Position numbers and translations under genes: made by a program
Assembly (NCBI GenBank): GCA_014058105.1
Contig: JACGCM010002299.1
Span: 870,001 to 934,000, forward strand
Direction: 5' to 3'
Length of the DNA stretch: 64,000 nt
DNA from: Kingdonia uniflora
Lineage: Eukaryota; Streptophyta; Magnoliopsida; Ranunculales; Circaeasteraceae
In this document: positions 11,905-21,727 of the stretch, one piece after another
Numbering within the stretch: position 1 is the stretch's first letter
Layout: the number at the start of each line of letters is the position of its first letter
The notes under the pieces: model-generated
The model's database searches: none
What the model was told of the DNA's origin: nothing
Seen by the model: the letters and a program-made list of their open reading frames with translations, nothing else

Positions 11905-13281
11905 TTATGGTTTAGAGCGACGCTGCCTGACTGGAGTCCAATTTGGAGCATCTTCTTTCCCATAGTGTTCATTGTTGGAGTGACATTCTCTCCCAACATC
12001 TTGATAAATTTCCAGATCGCCGGTAATGTGCTGCTGAATATCGTTGCTTGCTGCAGCAGCGTTGTCATGAGCTAGATTTGTCTCGGTTGTTTTCTCATTG
12101 TCGACCATGAGCCTTGCCATCTGCCCCACTGTGGCGTTCCCTGATGGTGCTTGTTTTTGCCCGCTATCTGCAATAATATTGTCGGGTAATAGGTCTGTCT
12201 CGGCTATTTGCTCAGTGCCCACCGAAAGCCCTGCCATCTGCCCCACTGTGTCTTTCCCGGATGCTATTGTTTTATGCCCGCTTTTTGCGGCTACAGTCTC
12301 TGCAGCTCGGGGTCGTGTAAACTTGTTGTTAGCGCCGGCTGATGTTCCCCTCATCGAAGCTTTGCCTAGTCTAATCTCCTCTCTCTTGTCTAAAATGATA
12401 ATTGGTTGAGGTTTGGTGCAGCTGGCATTGGTATGTCCTTGCAACATGCAATGACCACAATATTGTGGAAGTCTTTCATACAACACCCCTTGCTCGACGG
12501 TGAACGATTTGGATAGGGCAAGACCTACTTTGGATGGGAGTTCCTTCATAAGATTGACCTCAACACACACACTAACGGTGCTGGGTCTGCTCAGGCTAAG
12601 AGTAGTTGAGTCGGTGATTAAGTACTTCCTGACAAGTCCAGCCAATTCCTTGAGAATGCCATTGTTCTGAAGGTGTAACATCAAACCGGGAAACTGAATC
12701 CACACCGGCGCAAAGGGAGAATCCTTTTTGGGGTCGAAGTCGACGGACCAGCGAGCCAACTTATAGAAGAAGCCTTTAATTTGTCTTGAATATCTAGAGA
12801 GAGATCGAGTGACATCTTTCTCTGACATCAATATGATCATGATATGTTTGTAATCGAGGTCGGCAACCTTCGGTTTAGCCATAAGACCCCAATTTGATTT
12901 GATAGTACTCTCGATGACGTCTAAATTAGGTTTCCCAGTCGGGAAACTCATGATTAGAGTTATGTTGAAAGCTGAAGCAGCTTTGCTCAGATCTGAAGGT
13001 GAGAACGAAATTACTGGTATTCCATCCTTCACTGCAACTCTAGTATCCGGTTTAAACTCCTCGAGAACAGGCCGGACTGCTGTGACAGCGACAATGCTTG
13101 CAAAAGAAGGTTTGGTGTGTGATGTGAGTGTGATGATAGGGTTGAGTGAGTCTTGAGTGGGTTGCAACAGGTTTGCAGAAGGGATGTTGAAGCTGATGTT
13201 GTCAGGGGTACAGGGGAGGGGAGGGTAAGAGGAAGAAGGGTTAGGGAGGGCTGGAGAATCGGAAGTGTTGCTAGCATCCAT
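11905..13281 (-). CDS. LINE ORF1: DUF4283 / zinc-knuckle RNA-binding protein
   Basis: This is an uninterrupted 458-codon frame. Residues about 1-70 are rich in Ser, Pro and Thr. Residues about 95-245 look like DUF4283 (FNITLIMSFPTGKPN, then a W-rich patch with ARWSVDFDPKKDSPFAPVWIQFPG). A zinc knuckle CGHCMLQGHTNASC (C-x2-C-x4-H-x4-C) lies near residues 285-300. The remainder is low-complexity, with an internal duplication: two similar blocks, each containing GQMA. ORF1 proteins of this type bind the LINE RNA and form the ribonucleoprotein with ORF2. ATG at 13281 gives MDASNTS and is the first in-frame Met after the leader. It is the only LINE gene here without a break, so the insertion may be fairly young, though ORF2 is dead. 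Confidence 0.85.
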   Translation of the reverse strand: MDASNTSDSPALPNPSSSYPPLPCTPDNISFNIPSANLLQPTQDSLNPIITLTSHTKPSFASIVAVTAVRPVLEEFKPDTRVAVKDGIPVISFSPSDLSKAASAFNITLIMSFPTGKPNLDVIESTIKSNWGLMAKPKVADLDYKHIMIILMSEKDVTRSLSRYSRQIKGFFYKLARWSVDFDPKKDSPFAPVWIQFPGLMLHLQNNGILKELAGLVRKYLITDSTTLSLSRPSTVSVCVEVNLMKELPSKVGLALSKSFTVEQGVLYERLPQYCGHCMLQGHTNASCTKPQPIIILDKREEIRLGKASMRGTSAGANNKFTRPRAAETVAAKSGHKTIASGKDTVGQMAGLSVGTEQIAETDLLPDNIIADSGQKQAPSGNATVGQMARLMVDNEKTTETNLAHDNAAAASNDIQQHITGDLEIYQDVGRECHSNNEHYGKEDAPNWTPVRQRRSKP

Positions 13282-13462
13282 GGAGAAACAAAATCTGAAG
13301 AAGAAAGAAGAGAAAAGGGAGATAAAGGCAGAGAAAGCAAGATTCTAAAAAGGGTAGAACCTAGGATGGATCAAAAACGGAAGAAACCCTAACGAGGGAG
13401 ACGGCTACGGTTAGGGAAGCGAAGGAGGAGAGAAACGACTCTCATCTTTTGGTCTATTAAAT

Positions 13463-14118
13463 ATTTGAAGGTCACTTATCCATCGCTAGTTGTTTATTAA
13501 TGTTACTCACCATATATCGTTAATTAAGGTGGCATGGAAAATCTGTATTTTAATTTTAACCATATCTGGAGATATCCTCTCGGCTTGTCTCGGTGACCCA
13601 GCTACAGTTTGTAATACAAACATGCACAAATGCCACTATCCACTCCATGAAAAATTATTCTCCCTCTATCATCCTCTCCTCTCAACTACAACAGGTGGAT
13701 ACTGTGTTACCGTTTTCTTAATATTTATGACAATACAAAAATATTTCAAGTAAAAGCTTATTTAAGGAATTACAAATTCTCACCAAAATGTCAAACACGC
13801 AATGGACATTAAAGGGATATGGTCGACACACAAATTGGTTAACATCAGGATTATAGAACTATAAAAATAATGAAGTTTAAGACACTCCTCCCATAATACA
13901 TTAAAATGTATTTGAGATTTTCGAAGTAAAAGCTTTTTCTTCAATCGATTGAAGAGAAATCCAAAAGTATTTTTTTCCTCAATCAATCGAAATTTGATTT
14001 GATTACTACTTAGCGCAAGGGATTCATATAAAGTAATTAGAAAACAAAGCAAGAAATCATACATTTTCTAGGAATCGATTTGGGTTTGATCTGCAGAACT
14101 AAAATAGGGAGGAGTGAT
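13463..14118. other. Spacer between LINE and unit A
   Basis: About 650 bases with no supportable gene. The stretch contains AT-rich sequence and short open frames without domains. Confidence 0.45.
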
Positions 14119-14295
14119 TGAGAAGGATTTGTATAGAGAAGGATTTTGAAAGAGAATGAGTTTAAAACCCAAAACTGCCATCCAATTGAGCAATTTAGGG
14201 TTGGACGGCCCAGATCATTTCTATGGTACAAAAGTACCATGAAAATAATCCAGTCCTTCCAAAGCGCGCCTCATCATACGCGTCGGTAGAATGGA

Positions 14296-14835
14296 CGTCT
14301 GAAACCAAAGCAAAAAGCTGGGTTGTTTTTTTATTATTATAGATAAGTATTTGGGACTCTTTTTGATGTTCTCGACTATTTCGACACCGAGGATCACCAA
14401 TGGTTGGGTATGGATGTCTTGTGTAAAATTCAAATGTGGTCCGTTCCTTCAAAAAATACGTAATACGTGGGCCTCTTATGATGCTTGCGGAGAAGTATTT
14501 TGTACTCACGGGCATTTCTTCATTAGATGGGGACTAATTGCCATCTTATGAAAAGAGTGATGTCAAATAAGAGACATTAGATTACTAAGTACACAATTAG
14601 CAATTGGGACCTCCACCACATGTCATATATCTAGTCATTGCTCACTTGTTCTCCTTTATCCCATTGTTTGCCTACATGGAGAACCATTACATCCTCCAAC
14701 CTCTCCTCCCCACTACCACCACCAACAATAACAACAACAATAATGGCGAAGACACGTTTGGCGTATTGCCACCCACTTGTCGTATCACACTCCGTTTGGG
14801 TTTCGTTTTCTTGATAAGCATTATTTCCAGATTAA
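14296..14835 (+). pseudogene. BSP family gene, 5' fragment (unit A)
   Basis: Positions 14340-14830 match the promoter and first ~160 coding bases of the BSP gene at 33896. The coding part starts at ATG 14677 (MENHYILQPLLP), includes a Thr/Asn run encoded by AAC/AAT triplets that is longer than in unit B (seven Asn against three), and the membrane segment LRLGFVFLISIIS. At about 14831 the sequence leaves BSP and becomes MULE sequence, so the whole protease-like domain is missing. An in-frame ATG at 14604 extends the frame upstream, but unit B has a stop codon there, so 14677 is the likely ancestral start. No function is expected. Confidence 0.75.
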
Positions 14836-17800
14836 GCATTAACTTGTATTGTTTACTTCGCCCCTTCTAGACTGAGTTGTAGTTGTATTTGTACTTGTAC
14901 CCCTCCTAGAATGAGTTGTGGTTGCACTTTCACCCCTCCCAAACTAAGTTGTAGTTGTACTTCCACCCCTACCAGATTGAACATTGCCAGACCTTCCACT
15001 CCTACCAGATTGAACATTGCCATACCTTCCACCCCTACCAGATTGAGCATTACCAGACCTTCCTCTACCCCTTCCTCTTTTCACCTCTTGGGGAAGCCCT
15101 ACATTTCTCCTATGGAGTGCTTTGCTACTATCAGTGTCAACTATATGCCTATTTCTTGCTACATTAGGTCTTGCTTGTTGTGGTGGGCCCTTGCGGGTTT
15201 TCTTGTTATGCCCAAATGCTCCACATTTTCTACATTTCCTTTGACTGTCATGTTCTTCATCTGGATCCCTGATTCTTACTTTCCTTGGCCTCCCATGACC
15301 CCTAACCAAAGGTGGGGGCAAGGCAACATATGAAGGTTAAAAAAATAAAAATATGCACTTTAGTACATAAATAATACAAACTTCTTACTTAAAACAAATT
15401 AAACAATCTTTACAAACAAAAAAAAACATAATAAAATCCAAATACAGTGTTATCATCTCCCATTCAGATGAGTCGTCTACAGCATGAATTGGGTCTTTGT
15501 ATGTAGCTACATAAGCAAACACTCTATGGTACTCACTGCAATAGCTACGCATCACAAGAAGAACAAAACAATTATTTCAGCATACTGGTAAAAAAATTAA
15601 GAAAATACAAGTAGAATTTCACAATTTAAAAAAGAATAACTAGTTTAAGTAATACTACACTTACTCAATCCAAGGATGTCTCATAGGAATTAAGGCACTC
15701 ACTGCATGAGCACATGGAAGTCCTGTAACTTGCCATTCTTTGTATTGGCATTCATGCCTATTAAGATTAAGCTTCCACCTCTGGCCACTTGAAACAATTG
15801 TCACAAAACAATTAACAGTTGTTCCTTCAATCTTGAACTGTCTAGACATCTTGGTTATATGTGTATATGCCCTAGGCAGCAAACCTAGAAGAAACAACAT
15901 GAATTAAAGTAATAACTTTTTAAAATAAAATTAATTAAATTTATAAAATGAAACACATCTAGATTTTTACCTTCTTGTTCCATGTCTCTTGCTTTAAGCC
16001 TCCTGTCATACATCAACTTCATCATCATTAAGTTCAACTTCTCAATAGATTTTGGAGTAGCTGGTCTCTCACTTTCAGGATCAAGTTATTAAAGGACTCT
16101 GAGAAGTTGTTAGTTATGTGTTCACATTTTGAACTAAAATCAAAATGTGACCTGCACTAGTATTCATATCGCTCCCTATGTATCCACTCATATGCAGCAG
16201 GGGAATCCAACTTCAATTGATCAAGGAAAACTTTTTTGTCTGACTCTTTAAATGCTCTTGTTGCTCCCTAAACCAGTGACTCTAAGTGTGTTCCCCTGTG
16301 ATACTTTTTCATGTTTTTATACATATGCCTAAAACAAAACCTGTAGTTTGCATAGGGGAGCACAATCTTCATAACTTCAATCAATCTTTTTTATCTGTCT
16401 GAGATAAATGTTAACTTATGCTTGTGTAAGTTAAGATAAGGTTGTAAAATCAATAAAAACCTCTCCCATGATTCAAAACATTCAGACATGGAGAAGAAAA
16501 CAACAATTGGGAACAACCAATTGTTCCCATCTAAGCCTATGATGGACAAGCAAATACCCTCATATTTTCCTTTTAAAAAATAACCATATATTCAATCCTA
16601 CCACTGGCCTACACCCATTTAAAAACTTATCAATACAGGCCTTATATGCAATTCAAGTAGCTTTCCACTGGTTTGTGTCAAGGTCAAGGCTACAAGTGGC
16701 TATGCTCTCTGGATTTTCTTTTAACAGTTAAATAGCCAACTCAGGCATAATAATATACCCCTCATCATAAGATCCAACTATCATCTCCATACAGGTAGTT
16801 CATGCATTCCAAGCAGTGTAGCTTTATCAACACCAAATCTCACCCTTATGTTCTCTTGAACATCACAAGGCTTTGTTGTTCTAACAGATCTAACAAGCTG
16901 TTCCACCTCATTGGTCAACCATGTGGCATTAGCCAACTTGTTAGTATCCCCACCCTTCCCATTGCAGTTGTGTATAAGATTGTTAGTTCCCTTCAATTTA
17001 AATGTCTGACCATCAGGCATTCCCTTAGCATAGAACATCCACTCACAATCTTCATCGCTGCACTTTAATCTCACCCTATAATTTTTATTCTTCACTTGGT
17101 AGAATTCAAACTTGTTAACAATTCCATAATGCCTTATAAACTTTCTTGTTTCAAATACTATTGGCCACATCATCCCAATTTTCAATTTTCAACTCATCAT
17201 AATTGACATCAGGTTTCTTCTTCAGTTGTACACCCTCTTCAACAGTAAATATGTCTTCTGCTGCACTTGAAAGATTTTTTAAATCATCATCTACCCTATC
17301 TAGATCTTTTTGGGTTGGTCCATCATCACCTTGTTGGGAAGAATGAGTGCTATAGTAACCTTCCTCAGTATCCAAACATTCTGGATTAAGCTCTGCCCAC
17401 CTAGTCCAATCTTCAACTTCATCCACATCTTCTACAATATTATCAGTCTCAGCCTCTGCATTTATAGCTGAACTCCCCCCCCCCCTCTTGTGTCACAAGT
17501 GCATTCAAAATAATGTCACCATCACTGTCATAAATATTCTCTGGCAACTCATCTAATTTTTCTTTTGGAAGCACACTGGCCCTCACCCTTTTCTTCTTAG
17601 ATACACTTGCTTTTCTACCTTTCCTCTTTCTCTTGAAGTTATCTATTTCATTTCCTTGCCCTTGCCCTTGCCCTTTATCATTTTGTTTTCCTTTATCTAA
17701 ACTAGTAGATTTGCCCTTCTTCTTACCCTTATTATCCCCCACTCCACCAATTTCACCCTCATTAACATTAAGACATGGCCTACCCAATTCAACCTCAACA

Positions 17801-19330
17801 TCATTAGATGGTCCACCCAACTTATCAGCATCCACAACTTCATATAGTACTCCACATATCTGAACTACATTCCCACTTAAACCCATTGAATTCTCTAAGT
17901 TCACAACCTCCACATCATTAGATGTCCCACTCATATTTGTAGAAGTATCATAATCATTGAATTGTTCATCATCCCCATCATTAGATGTCCCACTCATATT
18001 TGTAGAAGTATCAGAATCATTGTATTGTTCATCATCCCCATCATCATCATCTTCTTCATCAGTTTCCATCAATCCTAAATCTACCTCAACATAGACATGG
18101 TGGTAAGAGGGTGGGATAACCCCATGATTTTCATCTAGTTCATCATCATGTCCTTTGACATTGATGTAAAAGTGTATATCCCCAACCCTTTCCACATCAC
18201 TATACTCCCACATTTCTAACAAATCTTCATCATTTTTAACAGGGTAGTGTTCACCAAAGAATAGGGTACTAGGTTAAATATATGGCCTCGAGGTATATCC
18301 TTTTGCAACTCATGTGTCTGAAACACATACTCCATGAGAGTAACCAGTGAAATCTGATCACCATCAACATTAAGATACCTAACTTGTTTACCATTGATGT
18401 ACAAACCATGAGTATACCCAATATTCTCCTACAGATTATGCCACTCCCCACCCCTGTACAAAAATAGATTTTTGGTACTCACCCTGTAATAAATTAAAAC
18501 CCAATATCTTACATTTGTAACCTAACAACATATAAACCCTGGCATGAATGCATAAAAAACTCAAACCCTAAAAATATACAAACCATCAACATAATCACCC
18601 TGTAATAAACATATTTTTATGCCTAATCCCCAGACTTGATACAATAAAAAGAACACAATCCCCAACATGATACTTCCCCAAATTCCCAACATAAAAAAAT
18701 TCTCAAATGAACAAAAAAAACTAACTATTAACAGTCAAATCCCTAAATTATCTCAAAATTAAAAATAATATATTCTTCACTATCTACAATTTCAGTTTTC
18801 ATAACAAAAAATAATTAGGGTTTATACATTGGGTTTGATGTAACCTAAAAATGTCCCTCTTAAACAAACCCTAACTTCTTAAGAATAAAAAAACAAAGTT
18901 TATGTTTCAGAACTTACATTGGGTAAAAGAGAGATGACCTCCTTCTTCAACCCTTGATATGATCACCTTCTACTTCAAGTGTTAATGGTGAGAGAGAGAT
19001 GATCTTCTTCTTCTTCAAGTTAGCTAGTCGTGAGAGAGAGATAATGATGAGAGATATTAAGTATTAATGTGAGAGAGAGAGAAAGAGAGACAGGAATGTT
19101 AATGGTGTAAGTGTTTGGTGAAAGAGAGATGAAGAAAAGGGGGAAGGTTGTTGTGGTTTCTACTCATTTCACGAGGGACAGGTTTCACCATCGCAACGTC
19201 CCAGATCTTGGCTAAATCTGAGCCGTCCGTTTGAATTTGCTTCGCGCGTGTGAGTGACACGTGATTAACTGTGGGTTTTTTTTAAAAGTGATTAACTGTG
19301 GTTGTTGGCAAATAAGGGTTAGATTAGGTA
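14836..19330 (-). mobile_element. Mutator-like element (MULE), unit A, 3' truncated
   Basis: This minus-strand element encodes a MuDR-type transposase relic (separate entry). Its promoter and leader lie between about 18460 and 19300, including GAGAGAGA-rich sequence near 19060-19090. The 3' end abuts the BSP fragment at about 14831-14860. Compared with the unit B copy, the last ~700 bp downstream of the zinc-knuckle region are gone. I could not find terminal inverted repeats or a 9-bp target duplication, so the outer boundary near 19330 is approximate. Similarity to unit B continues past it because both lie in a larger duplication. Confidence 0.7.
14944..18460 (-). pseudogene. MuDR-type MULE transposase relic (unit A)
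   Basis: Order on the minus strand, with approximate positions. A PB1-like N-terminal domain (GLYINGKQVRYLNVDGDQISL, 18404-18220). A long acidic and Asn/Ser-rich linker with a duplicated NMSGTSNDG block (18222-17450). Lys/Arg-rich putative nuclear-localisation runs (17700-17580). The MuDR DNA-binding domain (KFIRHYGIVNKFEFYQVKNK with CSDEDCEWMF, 17170-17020). Remnants of the DDE domain (IGLDGNNWLFPIVV near 16510). A SWIM zinc finger, CQYKEW...GLPCAHAVSAL (15770-15690). A zinc knuckle CRKCGAFGHNKKTRKG whose last Cys is Arg (about 15235-15190), and an Arg/Gly-rich tail. Stops, frameshifts and a poly-C run near 17477 break it. The protein would bind and cut MULE ends; this copy cannot. Confidence 0.8.
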
Positions 19331-19674
19331 TTTCTCATAAATGGACCAGTCAAATTAGGTCAATATGGTCAAAGAATTGGTTTATTGAGAAATGGGGGGT
19401 TGACCACAATATTAGCCGATTCAGGGGGGCTTTTGCTATTTGATATCAACTAGTGGGGGCAGACTGCAATGGAGAAGATATTTGAGATTAAATGTATACA
19501 TCTCAAATCATGAATTTCCCGGGAAAGTACTCTATATACACATACTTGTACAGATTGAAAGGATGAACAAAAAGAAAGAAAAGAACGGTGCCATAAATCT
19601 GTTTTTCAGACATTATACACATTGAAAGATCTCTTAACTAAATTACACTACTAGAGATACACCACATTAAAAAT

Positions 19675-19919
19675 TATAATTTCCTCCGTCGCCAATCTTA
19701 TGATCACCCAGATCATCGTTTTTGATTTACAATGGATGTTCATATCATGAGCCAAGTCATTAGTGACAGAGAGATTAACTGCTCTCCTTCGCCATAAACA
19801 TCTGGGTTGGCGCCAGTGGGGCTGATAGCGTTAGTCTCCGTAGTCGAGCACACTCCACCGTTAAATCCCATTGTTATCAACACCACCAAAGCTACTCCAA
19901 AGCACACACGAGCTCCCAT
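19675..19919 (-). pseudogene. S1/SPH self-incompatibility homolog, pseudogene (unit A)
   Basis: ATG at 19919 gives MGARVCFGVALVVLITMGF, a clear signal peptide ending near VCS, then a short linker. A frameshift near 19780 moves the S1 start (NLSVTNDLAHDMNIHCKSK) into another frame. A second shift, in an A-run near 19720, follows CKSK. The unit B copy (62852-63097) keeps this stretch in one frame. S1/SPH proteins are small secreted cysteine-containing peptides of about 130-150 residues; the second half of the domain is missing from both copies. An in-frame ATG 78 bp upstream exists, but the signal peptide and the unit B copy favour 19919. Confidence 0.6.
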
Positions 19920-20742
19920 TGTTGTTGATGATGCAAAGTTTGATGCTTTAGGGAAGAGCGTCTTAATGATTAATCTAATGTGAGTGACGATCACCAATGC
20001 CTCAATGTGATATATTTTTTTCTAGGATTTGTCGTAATTATTAATCTCTTTATCAAGATTTTTCTTTTAATAAATCTCGTTCTTGACAAATATAAGGCTC
20101 ATCATGAGTTCATTTACCAAATCTGAAAACTGCCACATGTTTTGGTACATTTCAAATCATGTTAACTCTTAGTCGTATGATTTGGCCTAGGAGGACTGCC
20201 ATCACTTGCCATATTTATAAGCATCAAGTAATCAATGGTGACTGCCAGGGATTCGCCAATCCATAGTTTTATCTAAATTTCTGAGCAAAGCTACTTCCAA
20301 TCCAAGAGAAAACTCTAAGACGCGTACACGGACTCCCTCAGTCCGTCCCTCCCCGCCTTTTCTTCTTCCAAGACTCGTACACATTGAAAAGTCTCTTAAA
20401 TAAATTCAACTGCTAGAGCTAAACCACGATACGCAGTTCCTATAGAAACTCACTTCACTGTAATTCAGTTAAGGACTAACTCTATGTGAACCCAAATAGA
20501 ATCTGGATTCTGTAATCTCAATGGTCATCTCTGCATACCAGAAATTGTCGACGTGCATTATTGTTTCACCAGATGAAAAGCACGCTTCAGAGGAATACTA
20601 ACAATGAGATTTAACTTTCGAAGTTCTCTATAATTCCCATCACTCGCAAACCACATCTTCGAACGAATCATTAGAATCCTCCGATTTAAACAAAGAACTT
20701 GACAATTGCAACGCTCCAACCCTTTAATCACAGGCATACTAA

Positions 20743-21122
20743 GAGCATCTAGTGTAGGCTCTCTATAGTTAAAATAAAGAGGAGAAAGTGCTAAAAACTA
20801 TGTTTTTAGCCTCCCCAAGTAGGTAGTTATTTTAGGTTTCGATACTCTCTCTCCTCAATAATGAGGAGAGAGAAAAAAAATTGGTAGCCAACTAGGACAA
20901 CTTTATTACGTGGAAACTTTTTTTTAACTAAAATTAATACGTAGAAAGTGTTTGAAAAAGTTAAAACTACTTTTTTTAACTTTTTTTTAATTTTTTCTTG
21001 TTACACGTCATATATTCTTTTTACACAGAGTAGTTTTTGGGAGTCTATTTTTTGATTTTTTTAAATATCACTTTCCAACTCATCTTGCTAGCTATATTTT
21101 AGCTAGGCTACACCTGATGCTC
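20743..21122. mobile_element. MITE, PIF/Harbinger-like, 380 bp
   Basis: The terminal inverted repeats are GAGCATCTAGTGTAGG and, read inward from the right end, GAGCATCAGGTGTAGC. They are flanked by TAA at 20740-20742 and 21123-21125. TAA/TTA target duplications and GAGCATC ends match the two large PIF elements here. There is no coding capacity. The interior has long T-runs and a TCTCTCCTCAATAATGAGGAGAGA inverted repeat. Confidence 0.75.
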
Positions 21123-21125
21123 TAA

Positions 21126-21421
21126 TACTACATACTATTATATCATCTGCAAAGAGAGAAAGTGTGAGAATTTGAAGAAGAAAGAAAGAGTGGAGTTTGG
21201 AGAGAATAACTAATACATAGTCCAGGGCCCAGATCTTCTTGTCCAGAATCCAGGCCTGTTTGAGAAACGCAATGCTTAGGCTTGTTCTCTACTTAGTCTC
21301 TGGGCATTAAGCTTGGTAGATGTTTTTTTTGTTTTTTTAGGGGGAAACTGGGGTTATGGCAGGCCCCCACCAGAATTGTATTCAAAAGATCAAAAATTAC
21401 AATCTATGATGCTATTTACAG
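21126..21421. other. Spacer between MITE and PIF-A
   Basis: Fewer than 300 bases of purine-rich sequence with no gene that I can support. Confidence 0.45.
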
Positions 21422-21569
21422 TTAGAGCATCTCTAACAGCGAGTGTGGGTTTGGGTGTGGGTTCTGAGACCCTGGCCCACCAAACCCACAACTCAAACTC
21501 AACCTCTCCCAGCAGCTAGTGTGAGTTTACCAACGTGGCCTTTTTTTTTAATTTAGAGGAGATTAAAAC

Positions 21570-21617
21570 ACCATGCGGTGTTCCTTTTACCGCGCTGTAA
21601 AAAGAACACCGCCGCAT
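21570..21617. promoter_or_regulatory. ACCGCGCGGT-type palindrome cluster, left end of PIF-A
   Basis: Three units (ACCATGCGGT 21570, ACCGCGCTGT 21589, ACCGCCGCAT 21608) are separated by GTTCCTTTT and AAAAAGAAC, making the whole block an imperfect palindrome. It ends 110 bp before the PMD start codon and lies about 145-190 bp from the element end. The same block occurs at 27673-27720, 54230-54258 and 60934-60975. Confidence 0.7.
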
Positions 21618-21727
21618 TATCTGTAAGTAAAACTCACAAGTGAATTCGACTATTTTCCAGCTTTTTACATCTACCTCTCTCTCAAAAATCTCTTGGTAAA
21701 AAAAACTTTAATTCCAACAAAATCAAA

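Larger units (their letters stand above)
7666..13454 (-). mobile_element. L1-type LINE retrotransposon, about 5.8 kb
   Basis: On the minus strand the order is a 5' leader of about 170 bp, ORF1 (13281-11905), a 60-bp gap, ORF2 (11841-7746), a short 3' UTR and a 10-base A-tail (T-run 7666-7675). The word TATTAAAT occurs at 7659-7666, next to the tail, and at 13455-13462, next to the 5' end. It is a plausible short target-site duplication that overlaps the tail by one base. The element appears nearly full length, which is uncommon for LINEs. ORF1 is open and ORF2 is broken, so it is not autonomous. Confidence 0.85.
14296..20590. repeat. Duplicated unit A (BSP fragment - MULE - S1 pseudogene)
   Basis: This block recurs in the same order and orientation at 33477-63745 (unit B). 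Matching landmarks are the BSP promoter and N-terminus (14340-14830 against 33500-34040), the MULE genes, the region AATATTAGCCGATTCAGG and onward (19410 against 61430), and the S1-type pseudogene and its flank. The match ends at about 20590 here and about 63745 there. Unit A is shorter because it lacks the BSP C-terminus and the 3' end of the MULE, and because unit B gained four insertions. It serves as the empty-site reference for dating those insertions. Confidence 0.8.

Noticed and set aside
12098..13392. Plus-strand open frames opposite LINE ORF1
   Set aside because: They are shadows of the intact minus-strand ORF1 and show no domain of their own.
14911..15333. Plus-strand Cys/Thr/Pro-rich frame with short repeats (also 37054-37410)
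   Set aside because: It is the antisense of the MULE Arg/Gly-rich tail and zinc knuckle; the repetition comes from the real frame.
19331..19620. MULE terminal inverted repeat near AATATTAGCCGATTCAGGGGGG
   Set aside because: I found no inverted match at the other end of either copy, and similarity between units continues past it because of the larger duplication.
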